64,000 bases of DNA, taken from assembly GCA_003996215.1 (NCBI GenBank), contig QJPP01000680.1, positions 62,001-126,000 of the forward strand, written 5' to 3'. The notes under the pieces are model-generated. The model saw only the letters and a program-made list of their open reading frames with translations. It had not been told where the DNA came from and made no database searches. Position numbers and translations under genes: made by a program. This DNA is from Jaltomata sinuosa. Its lineage: Eukaryota > Streptophyta > Magnoliopsida > Solanales > Solanaceae. Below, piece after piece: positions 23,700-33,198 of this stretch (positions within the stretch are counted from its first letter, which is position 1; each line of letters begins with the position of its first letter).

Positions 23700-25198
23700 T
23701 GATAAGTCGGTAATCAACCTACTTATTGAGTCTATATCCATGAATTATTGCTATGTTTTGAATCAATTTAGAGATTCTTATGATATTTATTGATGTATAT
23801 GCAGGTACTTTTGATAGAAGATTAAGAACAAGGATATGGACCCAAAAAGAGCCAAAAAATAGCTAAGTGTGAAGAGTTGAGAAAAGCTGGAGAATCTTCT
23901 ATGGGATGCGGTGGTTGTGCGACACGCACAAGCCGAGGTGTGGTTCGCACCTCCTCCGCACGAGGTTACAAAAGTTGTTGAAGATACTGCTAAGGAGTGC
24001 GATCGCTGTGCGACGCGCACAACCCGTGGTGCGAAATACACCATCTTCGCATAAAGCTCACTTTTGCTGCTAAAGTCACTGGATGATCTGAAGCACGTGT
24101 GCGACATGAACAATGCGACGTGCGAACTGCATGTCACATCGCACATCGTCCGGAGGGCAAATTTGTCCTAATTTTATGTGATGACTTGGAATATATAAAA
24201 GGGAAATATAGGCTTATTTTGTATATACAATACTTAAGAATTGAGTTTTAGAGATAGTTTTTGCTTTGTAAATAATTTTCCACCTCTATTTAGAAGAGGG
24301 TTTCAATCCAAATCTCTTGGTTAACAATTTGTATGCCTAATTTGATTCTACAACTTGAGATTCAGCTACAATGGATGGGAATTTGAATTACCTAGATGGT
24401 ATCTCTTCTTCTCCTACTATGAATGTCTAAATTCTCTTGTCTAGGGGTGTATAGATGATGGGTGCTTAGCTAATGGGTGTGGGTGTTGTTAATTCACCCT
24501 TATAATTGCTTATTTGACATGGGTCTAGTAATTTCACCAAGTTTTAATCCTAAAATTGGTGGTTGCAAACATTAATTTACATTACTTAGCTATGTGATTG
24601 CTCGGGAGAGAATTTCATAGTTGTGGATGTGAAACTGCTAGTGGGTAATTGTGAATCCATCTAGATTGGAGGCTAGGAATAGCTCTAATTGCAGGAATCT
24701 CCTATTTAAGGGTACGAGCTAGGAATAGGATGACCTTCCCAAGCTAATGTTGGTTGATTGTTTACTACACCGATGATGTTCTAACCGAAATCATCGGAAA
24801 TATGGATGTTGATCGGAAGATAGCATTCCACACATATGACCAACTCTATTCATGTCAATAGGTGAAAGTATAAGTGAATTACTGATTACCCTATCCTAAA
24901 GGAAATTCCCCATCGGATATGCATCCCTAGTCTTCTAAATCACTTGGTACACCTATCTTTAGTTTTATTGCTTTTTGTTGAATTGTGATATTAGTGAAAA
25001 CTTTCCCAATTCCCCACATCTTTCTACTTGTTCTTGTTTAAACAATTACTCTCGCCTTGAAATCAACTCATACAATCTCTAGTTGGCTAAGTCAAGTTCC
25101 TTGGGTACGACCTCGACATCCGTTGGGTTTATAAATTGGGTTTTGTTGCACGATCGTCATGGACTCCTAATTTGAGAGCACGATTTGAGCATTCATCA
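23700..25198 (+). repeat. LTR2, Athila-type (about 1.5 kb)
   Basis: Starts TGATAAGTCGG and ends GCATTCATCA, followed by a primer binding site at 25203. It contains a TATATAAAAGG box at about 24192-24202 that fits an LTR promoter. A cluster of gtgcgacgcgcac-type words lies at 23900-24150. It serves as 5' LTR for element B and may also be the 3' LTR of element A. Confidence 0.8.
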
Positions 25199-25202
25199 AA
25201 AA

Positions 25203-25221
25203 TGATGCCATTGTCGAGGAC
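25203..25221 (+). other. Primer binding site of element B, tRNA-Asp type
   Basis: TGATGCCATTGTCGAGGAC shortly after the LTR2 end is a mutated form of the tRNA-Asp complement that is also seen at 4770-4788. Confidence 0.65.
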
Positions 25222-25320
25222 TTGAGTGTTGGATAGTTTTTGATTGTTGTTTTGAAGTCAACTTGAGAGTTATTGTTTGCTTTTACTTTTTGTTGTTTGT
25301 GTTGATTGAGTAGGCTCACT

Positions 25321-26656
25321 ATGGACGAAGCTGATGATAATGAGAGTGTTGGTGTCTTCGATAATGCCAACACTGCCAAGCCTATGATACAAGGAGGTGT
25401 AGGTGCAATCTGCCTACCCCCCCCCCCCACGGTGGGAAATGTTTTCTTCCACGTGACAAGCACCATGCTCCATTTGATTCAAATGAAGGGCCTATTCGGT
25501 GGAGCGGCCCATGGAGATGCTAACCAGAATATTTTGAATTTTGTGGAGATTTTCCAACCGTTCATCTTCCAAAATATCTCCCAAGAGTCCATACGATTGT
25601 GCCCCCTTTTCATTGACTGGGGAAGCCACGACGTGGTTAGAAGAATTGTTGGATGACTCTATCACATGTTAGGCCGAGTTGGTTGAGGCATTTACCTCAA
25701 GATTCTTTCCTCCATCTCAAATGATGAAGCTAAGAGATGAGATTGCCAACTTTACACAACTCCCAAATTCGCCCCTACATGAGGTTTGGCTACGATTCAA
25801 GAAGAAGCTTCTTTTATGCCCAAACCATGAGTTGTCAAACAATGTGTTGCTCTAAAGCTTCTACCGGTCATTAAACTCCGTGAACAAATCAGTGGCTGAC
25901 AACCTTGGAGGTGGCACCTTCATGGATCTAGAATTTCCCGTTGCCTCGGTGCTACTAGAGCGTATGACAAAGGCCAACCAAGCTTGGCACACAAGGGAAA
26001 TAGAGGTGTCTACTTCTGCAACGCCCTCAACAATCCTAACAAATGAAATGAGAAAGAAAGATGAGGAGCGAGATGAACCTTTGGCAAAAATGATGACTCA
26101 AATCGGTTTGATGGCCAAGCATGTAATGGGAGCTGGTGTTAAGAAGGTGAGTGCAGTGAGTACATTGGAGATTCAAGTGAGTGATGGGGAGCTTATGACT
26201 GAGGTTGATGGTAAGCTATGGTTTGTGTCGGCGGGTTCTCGCCCTGGGTATTATCGCCCACGGGAGGAGAATCAAGGTTGGATTAGCGACAAAGAGAGGG
26301 ATGGCAATTGGCGTGACAGATACAAGGATGGCGATAGCTTCAATCACTGTAGTTCTAATCCTTACATCCCCCCAAACAAATCAGATTCTCTCTACCAACT
26401 GGGCCTAAGCAACCCCAGCCAATCCAAGTTAGAGGACATGTTGTCCTTAGTTCTTAAGAAGGTGGACACCACAAATTCGGGAGTAAGCGAACTAAAGAGT
26501 GAGGTCTCAACAATTCACCAAATGGTGAGCTCCCACAGTGCCTCAATCAACCATCTTGAGGCCCAAATGAACCATCTATCAATTCAAATGAAACCACGGA
26601 TGAAGGAACGTTGCCTAGAGACACCGTCAATAAGCCCAAAAATGAATGAGGATTGA
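25321..26656 (+). pseudogene. gag of element B
   Basis: Best preserved Athila-type Gag in the window. ATG at 25321 (MDEADDNESVG) follows the leader. The first frame runs to a stop at 25656, with FVEIFQPFIFQNISQESIRL, part of the Retrotrans_gag domain; a frameshift near 25615 breaks it. Stops lie at 25656 and about 25854. From 25880 a 258-residue frame runs to 26656 with MTKANQAWHTREIEV, a charged linker, MTQIGLMAKHVMGAG, and a C-terminal heptad-rich part (LSLVLKKVDTTNSGVSELKS, SHSASINHLEAQMNHLSIQM) that looks like a coiled coil. A run of 12 C at 25417-25428 lies in the N-terminal part. No zinc knuckle is seen. The short product ends just before the hairpin block. Confidence 0.8.
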
Positions 26657-26671
26657 GGTAGTATCATCATG

Positions 26672-26712
26672 CCACGACGTTAAATCAAGTGTTGCTTGGG
26701 AGGCAACCCAAG
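26672..26712 (+). repeat. Conserved Athila hairpin block, copy 3
   Basis: CCACGACGTTAAATCAAGTG followed by the 18-nt hairpin CTTGGGAGGCAACCCAAG at 26695-26712. The hairpin is identical to the one at 7579-7596. Confidence 0.75.
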
Positions 26713-27401
26713 TTTCTTTCTTTAATTTTGGTTATCATTTTTTTTTTACGTTTTGTAAGGAATGCATGGAATAGAGAACTCAATAAGGGAAATCAAGACA
26801 AAAAGGTATTGTACGGTGGACTGTGTGGACCGCACAAGAAGTTGTGCATGTCGCACAACCAATCGCACACCAAAACAGATGGCCTGGAGGAAATTTGAAA
26901 AATAGAGGTGACATGCGCTAGGCCATGAGGACCATACAAGCCCAAGTGTGCGTCGCACCTCCATCGCACAAGGAAATAGATGACTGGGCAAAATTAGGGG
27001 AGAAAAAGGGGCATGTGCGATACGCCATATAGTCTGAACCTTGCTTTGTGCGAATTGCATGTCCCGACACACAGGATGTAATTTTGAGTTTCAAATTGAC
27101 CTAACCCATTGACCGACCTGACCCGGAGACGACCCGATCAAGTCTTCTTCTTCTTTTTTCTTTTAAAACTTCCTCTTCTTTTCTTTTTCCACCATCTTTC
27201 TCCTCAACTCTCAAACTTCTCTCCCAAAATCATCTATAAATCCCTCGGACTCCCACATAAATCTTCTCCTCTTCTCACCCAATCTTCTCCACCACTTCTC
27301 CACCATTTCCACCATCATTCTCCGGAAGTCTTGTGGGTCACCATTGTTGGAAGTTCAAAAAGCTTTGATTTTCTCTCTTCCTTTCATTATCTTCACTTTT
27401 G
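26713..27401 (+). promoter_or_regulatory. Putative internal promoter and leader for env-like ORF (element B)
   Basis: No reliable coding frame. The first half (26800-27075) is a cluster of gtgcga/tcgcac words. From about 27105 the text becomes strongly C/T-rich, with TATAAA at 27235-27240, and continues as a CT-rich leader up to GGTAAGT at 27401-27407. An open Pro/Leu/His-rich frame at 27109-27405 is a by-product of the C/T bias. The arrangement matches element A at 7600-8283 and looks like a plant promoter plus untranslated leader. Confidence 0.5.
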
Positions 27402-28437
27402 GTAAGTTCCCCGATGTTAAATAATTGTTTTTAGGATTGTTGGGAACTCATATTGTGAAGAATTTTTAGTAGATTTGCCATGTTGATTTTGGGTGAGATT
27501 CAAAAATTTTGGGTCCCCAATTTTGAATTGTAATGATGAATTCTCTTAGTGTCAACTTGGTAGATTGGAAATCTTTACTATGCATGGTGATTGGTAGTAA
27601 TGTTTAGCCTAAAAAGTTGTGTTGGGGTGAAGTATGAGTAACCTACTCGTGACTAGTGTTTGATTTGGCCCGATGATAAATTGGGTGACATCGTTCTTAA
27701 GGGTAAGTCATCGTTAGTCACGAGGTTTTGATTGATAGTTGATTATTGAGGTTGAATTTTGCTGACTGTAGACCCATGATCTTTGTTGAAAATCTAGTTG
27801 GGTCTTATGATCTTGTGCGGGGAGGAGGTTAATTGTTGATATGCTTATTGGTGCCCATTGTTGCAAGAAGGGCTTGATGTTCCCGATGATAGATGGGGTA
27901 ACATCCATCTTAAGGGAAATTGTTGAGTCCTTTCTTGTTGGGTTTGTGTTAATGAAAATCCAAGGAAGTCTGAGTACCCGGAAGTTATGGTCATGAATCC
28001 CCTTGCCCCTTTTTTGTTCTTGTGAATTGGTTGTGTGTGGTGCTAAGTGTCGAAGCACATCTTTCTCTATGGATCATATGTGTAACTTACAAGAACACAA
28101 GGAACCAAAAATTCCAATTGTGCCTTTGTGCGTTTCACATACGGTGTATAGATCTTGATGTGTGGGTCGTACAAGGCATCACACTAAGTTGAAAAGAATG
28201 TGTAGGTCAGTGACTTGAGGGGTGAAGCTTGGTGTGACACGCACTTTTGATGGTGCGGATCACACCAGCATCTCACCTCAATAGGAAAAAATCCCTGAAG
28301 GTTCTATTGGGCTTGTGCGACGTGCACTCCTCCTGGTGCATTTAGCATGTGGTCCACACAAGGCAATAATTAAATGCAGTTTATAACTTCTTTTTAGGTT
28401 GTGTTTTTGTTTCTTGTCTCACAATCTGTGTGTGCAG
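27402..28437 (+). other. Putative leader intron before env-like ORF (element B)
   Basis: Donor GGTAAGT (GT at 27402) and acceptor TGTGTGCAG (AG at 28436-28437) preceded by a pyrimidine-rich run with ttttgtttcttgtctc. The env-like ATG follows three bases later. Size and ends match element A (8284-9395), although the intron body has diverged. A word cluster with gtgcgtttcac and gtgcgacgtgcac lies at 28080-28360. Confidence 0.55.
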
Positions 28438-28440
28438 AAT

Positions 28441-29900
28441 ATGTCCTCTAGCAGGAGAAACCCTGGAAATCAAGCAAGGAAAAGGTAAGCCGCAGATGAA
28501 GCAAGGCTCCACTTTGGGGTAGAAGGCATGAAAGCCTACTACACTCGGGACAAAAACAGAACTTTCAATGTGGAGTAAAGCTTTAACTTAGGGGAAGTTG
28601 GGGATGACCTACCAAATATGCACAATCAATTTTCTATTCGGGAGTGGCAACCATTCCAAGACATGCCTGGGTGATATTATAAAGATATAGTCCGGGAATT
28701 CTTTGCGGCTTATCAAGCCATACAGGATTCAAAAGGCTATAAAGGATCCAAGGACAGATTCCCCAATCTAGATGTTGTCATTGTTAGGGGTAAGAAAGTG
28801 TATGTCACCCCCGCTGCCATCAATGTTGTGTATTGGGGACACCTTATTGAACCCGTACCAGAACTCATGGCTAGATTGATGGCTGAACCAAAGCCATATC
28901 AGGAAATAGCCCTCACCATTGTTGTGGGCACCCCTGTGTGGTCTACCGTGGGAGGAGATATCCCGAGGAGGTCCTTTGTTTTTTAGGCGCACTTTGGTAT
29001 GATTTAGTTTGCAACTATCTTCTCCCCTCTCAAAATAACCAAAAGATAACTCAAGAGGGTTCCATTCTAATTGAGGCTATCATGACGGGGGCATATGTAA
29101 ACTTTGGAGAGGTGGCACTAATGGTAATATGGAGGAAAGCCCATCGCGGAAATGATTCCCTCTATTTTTTGGTCTTGATCACCAAGATGTGTACTAAAGC
29201 TGGTGTTCCTACTCTTCCTTGTGACAAGCTTACTCATTCCATCAGGGTCATTGATCTTGAAAAAAAGACAGACAGAGACGCCCCAAGAATCAAGAAGCAA
29301 AGGACTGAACATATGAGTGAGCTTGACTGTGATGAGCTTAGTGCTAGTATTGGTGCTTCATCTCCCTCTCGGACCACTTTCGAGGCACGACCACATGCTA
29401 CCACACCCTCTATGACTAAGAGTGGGGTTGCAGTATATGGTGGACGAGACTCATAATCATGAGAAGAAGCTAGTCGACTTAGCCACAAAATTTCTCGGAA
29501 TGATCAATAGGGCAGTCAAGAATGCAGTGAAGGGGGTGGTAGAGAGCTTGAACACATTGTTCAAGTGGGTTGATGTCATGGAGGGTAAATCTCTAAACTT
29601 CAAAAATATATCGACAAAGCCAAGGGTAAAGGCCCTGTAGTGCAGGAAGATTTGACGATATTACCTCCACCTCAGAAGATTTTTTGCCACTTGGATGACT
29701 TATTTGCAGCCTATGATGATGAGGAGTTGCCCGGTAATGAGTATCAAGAGTTGGATGACGACGAGAACCCTAATTTTCAATGGGCTCTTCGTGATTCCAC
29801 TCTTTCTGCGAACTCCAGATGAGGTGGTGCGGGCTCGAGTGGCAAGAATGTTGAAGAAGAAGCTACTGCTGATGATGGTGATACTAAGGATTAGGTCCTC
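28441..29900 (+). pseudogene. env-like ORF of element B
   Basis: Homologue of the split env-like ORF of element A. It starts MSSSRRNPG at 28441 with stops at 28487, 28576 and 28672. It continues as YKDIVREFFAAYQAIQDS, then FPNLDVVIVRGKKVYVTP and AAINVVYWGHLIEPVPEL at 28780-28870. The 28938-29456 frame has the CNYLLPSQNNQKI-like segment, and SASIGASSPSRTTFEARP shows Ser-rich text. The following 29422-29640 frame is helical (KLVDLATKFLGMINRAVKNA, VDVMEGKSLNFKN). An acidic tail follows at 29640-29822 (LDDLFAAYDDEELPGNEYQE). The domain corresponds to the putative plant transposon protein family; function unknown. No convincing transmembrane segment. Confidence 0.75.
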
Positions 29901-30617
29901 CAGGGAGTTCCACCTTTTTTTCCCATTGCACTATGAGCATTGAGGGCAATGCTTCTTTTATGGGGAGGGGGTGGCTTTACTTACTTACTTGCTTTTGGTT
30001 CCCGTGAGTGGGCTTGAAAAAATTTATTGCCCTTGTCAGGCCTAGTTGACATTTCTGCTTAGTTTTATTTGGCCCTTGTTGGGCACATTAAGGATGATGA
30101 TTGTAATGCCATTGTTTTTCTTTTCTTTAGATTATGTTTTTGCTTTACTTTTTAGTTTGTCCGGGCTTGAATTTTATTGAGTGTGTGCCGGGCTTGAATT
30201 TTATTGAGTATGTGCCGGGCTTGAATTTTACTTTTCTTTAGATTATGTTTTTGCTTTACTTTTTACTTTATCCGGGCTTGAATTTTATTGAGTATGTGCC
30301 GGGTTTTTCTTACATGCCCCATTGTTCCACCACTCGTGCCTTGCAAATGCACTAAATACCTATGCTTAGGCTTGTTCTTTAATGAAGTTATGAGCGCAAA
30401 TTTAGTTATTGCCTTGTTAATAGTAGTGTAGAAATAAACTCCGATTGTTTTCTTAATACTGCGGTTCTTTCCCAAGGAGCAAAAGTTTTGATTATTTTCT
30501 TTTTCTTTTCTTTTATTTTTGTGTGTCGAACTGGGTTGGTGTTTCCCTATGATTGATTGAGGGGCGGCTTTCTTAAGGGAAACTGCCAAGTTTTAGTGTA
30601 GAATTGTGTCCGTAAGT
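29901..30617 (+). other. Element B post-env spacer
   Basis: No gene seen. It begins with cccttgt words as in element A, contains the tandem repeat at 30118-30303, and then has T-rich text ending around 30617, where chromovirus gag sequence starts. Confidence 0.6.
30118..30303 (+). repeat. Compound tandem repeat in element B 3' region
   Basis: Four copies of a unit containing CCGGGCTTGAATTTTA, most followed by TTGAGTATGTG, lie at 30161-30303. A longer unit, starting with the text tttctttagattatg at about 30123 and again at about 30234, is itself duplicated. The pattern suggests slippage or unequal exchange. Confidence 0.8.
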
Positions 30618-31190
30618 GCTTGTAGGTTTGTTTGGGGGCTACGGACAGAGTTTAGAGAGCCTGCAGAGATATTGGTCGCTACTGGTCGGTCATTCCAGAC
30701 TATTGTAGACTATGCTTGTACTATAAGGGATTTGCATCATTATGACATCAAGGGGAGAGATGAGAGGCCTCGACATCATGGTAGCTACAGTGGTTCTCGT
30801 TAGGGTGGTAGATTTTCAGGATACTGGGACTGAGGTTATCAGCCGCAGCAGTACTAGGGTCAGTCTGGTAGACTGATTTAGGCTTTACTTCAGTCCTCTG
30901 GTGGGTCCCAGTATGAGCAGGGTCAGAGTAGCCAATAAGGCTTTAGTGGTCAGTTGTCAAGAGGTGCAGCTTCTGGGGCATCTGGCCATGGTGGAAACAC
31001 AGGTTCTGCTAGTTCATCCAGGTAGGGTAGGCCACTGAGGCCTTGTTGTACATGTGGTGTTGTTGGTCACTTTGAAATGGATTGCCCCCAGCGGGGTATA
31101 GTTCAGCCATCCACTCAATCAGCTCAGCCTATTCGCTCAGTTCAGCCACCGGCTCGAGGAGGTGGTATTCAATAAAGAGGTGGTGGGTTG
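30618..31190 (+). pseudogene. Captured chromovirus gag fragment
   Basis: About 570 bases homologous to the gag C-terminus of element E (61635-62180). The sequence reads into GRSFQTIVDYACTIRDLHHY, a Gly/Ser/Gln-rich stretch, and an intact zinc knuckle CCTCGVVGHFEMDCPQ (CX2CX4HX4C) at about 31044-31090. It has no LTR, primer site or other element parts on either side, and the surrounding text is Athila 3' region. Stops are present. It looks like a fragment copied into a break rather than an element insertion. Confidence 0.8.
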
Positions 31191-31856
31191 TGTGAGGGAG
31201 AAATAAGGTAAAGTTGAAATTGAAAATGTGAGCGGTGTTCGAAATAAGAACAAAGAGCACTAGGGAGGTGTACTAACTTAAACAAAATGAGATCCTCACC
31301 TTAGCCCTAGACAACATCATAACCCGCAAGTGCTTTGTGATTCCGAGCTTGGCTACCCTATGTTAGTGGCGATTTACGTTAAGGGCAAGCCTATGGTTTG
31401 ACGTGTGTGCACTTGAACTTCCTTGTGAGTGTGAGTGTGAGTGTTTGTATTTGTACCTTGTGATTGTCTTTGTACATAATGTGTTTTTGGGACTTTCATT
31501 CTTGTGAGGGCATGCAAATTAGAATAGTTGGTGACATTGATAAACTCCGAAAAATAAATCAAAGGAGCATGACTTGGTAAGCTAGTGGTTTGAGTCACAT
31601 CTTGATGATTGGTTGTCATCACTTGCTTGTTCTTATTTTGCCATTGCATAAATGAATTATGTTTTGAATTGAAAGGAATTTTTAGAGTAAGTTATCATGC
31701 GATTGACTAATCGTTAGTACCAACCAAAGTTATGCTTGGTGCTTAAAATGGGTTTTCCTTGGCTTGTGGTATTGTCATTTTCACTTTTGTTGTATGCCTC
31801 TTGAGTTAAAATTTTTAGGTTTCTTGAGGAAAAGAAATAGTTCAAGTTTGGGGGTT
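31191..31856 (+). other. Element B 3' untranslated region and polypurine tract
   Basis: Non-coding text related to 23150-23520 (gggcaagcctatgg, repeated gtgagtgtgagtgt at 31425-31447). It ends in the polypurine tract AGTTTGGGGGTT at 31845-31856 directly before LTR3, the expected arrangement for the 3' end of an Athila element. Confidence 0.65.
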
Positions 31857-33198
31857 TGATAAGTTGGTATTCTACCTACTTATTTAGCTTCTAATCTTAT
31901 GCTTTTGCTAGTATGAAGTGGATAAATAGTGCAATTTGACACAAATTACTTCTATTTTGCATATTTCTACGTTTTAGAAGTGTTTGGGAAAGATTCAAGT
32001 GAAAACAAGTCAAACGGAGCAAAAAGGGATTTGTTGGGCACTGGCATCAAATTGGCCCTCGCAACCACGAGAGTGAGTCACGCGATCGTGATGCATTGGC
32101 AGAACTCAACTCAAAGCCACGTGACTGTGAGTGTGAAGTCACACGATCGCGTGGAGGGAAATTATAGAGTCTCGCGATCGCGAAGTTCATGTACGCTATT
32201 GCGATGAAGGTGCCATCAGCTGCAGGACAAATTTGGAAATTCCCATTTTTGGAAACTCCAATTGCCATAAAATGCTTCCCAGCCGATTCGAAACACATCT
32301 TTGACTATTCTCACAACTTTTGGAAAGCTTGGAGAGCAAGTTCATCAACCAACACCATATGAGTGAAAATTTGGATGCTCTTTATTGTAAAATCCTTAGT
32401 TTCCATTCTTCAACTCTTGTTCTTAATTGCTATTTTATTGGTGTAATTATTGAACTGAGATTTGGGTTGTATTAGAGATAATACTTATTTGGGTATTGAA
32501 TTCACATATAGATTTTGCTCTTGTTTGATTATTTGGGTCTATTGAATCCTCCATGCTTGAATTTGTAGTCAATGGTTGCAAACATTGACTTATCTTTATA
32601 AATTGGGTTTTTGCTTGAGAGAGAATTTCCCTAATTCGGGAAGATTCAATAGTGGGGATTTGGGGTTTCCACTCTAGACCAAGGCTAGAGATAGTTTGGT
32701 TGCCGAAAACTCCCATCTAAGGGTTGGGTTTAGAGATAACCCAACTCACCCAAGTTAAATTAGTTTGTTATTGCTTACTTATGGTGGTTCGAGAGAACAC
32801 ACGAGATATATGCTTGATTGGTTGAAAGACAGTTAAGCATACCTTTAGCCAAGACTACCCACGTGTTAATCAGGTGCAAGTCTTGTGAATTGAATTCCCA
32901 TTCCCAATTCTCCCTTGTTATCTTTTCTTGACAAAAGCAAGGTGAAAGTCGTTGATCAATCTATCTTTTATTTGATTTTTTTTATCTTTAATTTTAGTCT
33001 AAAACCCCCCTTTTAGATATCTTTTTGCCCTTTTTGTTAATTAAACTTTAATGAGTTGCTTGGATTCTCTATTAGCTCGATCGCGACTACATTGTTCCCT
33101 TGGGTACGATCCTGACACTCGTTGGGAAATATATATTTTGTTTTGCTCTGACGATCGTTGTGACCTCAAACTTGGGGATCACGATTTGAGCGTTATCA
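31857..33198 (+). repeat. LTR3, Athila-type (about 1.34 kb)
   Basis: Starts TGATAAGTTGGTATTC after a clear polypurine tract, so it is a 3' LTR. It ends GAGCGTTATCA; the last 60 bases resemble the end of LTR2. A cluster of cgcgatcgcg-type palindromic words lies at 32050-32200, where LTR2 has gtgcgacgcgcac words. This shows that the word cluster differs between otherwise related LTRs. Confidence 0.75.

Larger units (their letters stand above)
3294..25198 (+). mobile_element. Athila-like element A, pol-deleted, with nested chromovirus
   Basis: The region between LTR1 and LTR2 contains an Athila-type internal sequence: primer binding site, gag, protease, a conserved hairpin block, an env-like ORF, a second env-like remnant and a 3' untranslated region. 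RT, RNase H and integrase are absent. A chromovirus inserted at 9952-18749 interrupts the env-like ORF. LTR1 and LTR2 differ more than the usual pair from one insertion, and two env-like sequences and two hairpin blocks lie in series. The region may therefore be a fusion of two Athila subfamilies rather than one element. Confidence 0.6.
23700..33198 (+). mobile_element. Athila-like element B, lacking all of pol
   Basis: LTR2, primer binding site, gag, hairpin block, internal promoter-like leader, intron, env-like ORF, 3' untranslated region, polypurine tract and LTR3. There is no trace of protease, RT, RNase H or integrase: gag is followed within about 20 bases by the hairpin block. The element is therefore non-autonomous and would need enzymes in trans. 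LTR2 and LTR3 differ in length (1499 and 1342 bp) and in their central word clusters, so the unit may be recombinant. No target duplication is visible at 23695-23699 and 33199-33203. Confidence 0.65.

Noticed and set aside
23787..24146. 119-residue minus-strand frame rich in Ser/Ala/Cys
   Set aside because: Lies over the gtgcga word cluster of LTR2; the repeats create an apparent frame.
27109..27405. Pro/Leu/His-rich 98-residue frame before the env-like ORF
   Set aside because: Product of a C/T-rich leader; the homologous stretch in element A (7990-8280) does not keep the frame.
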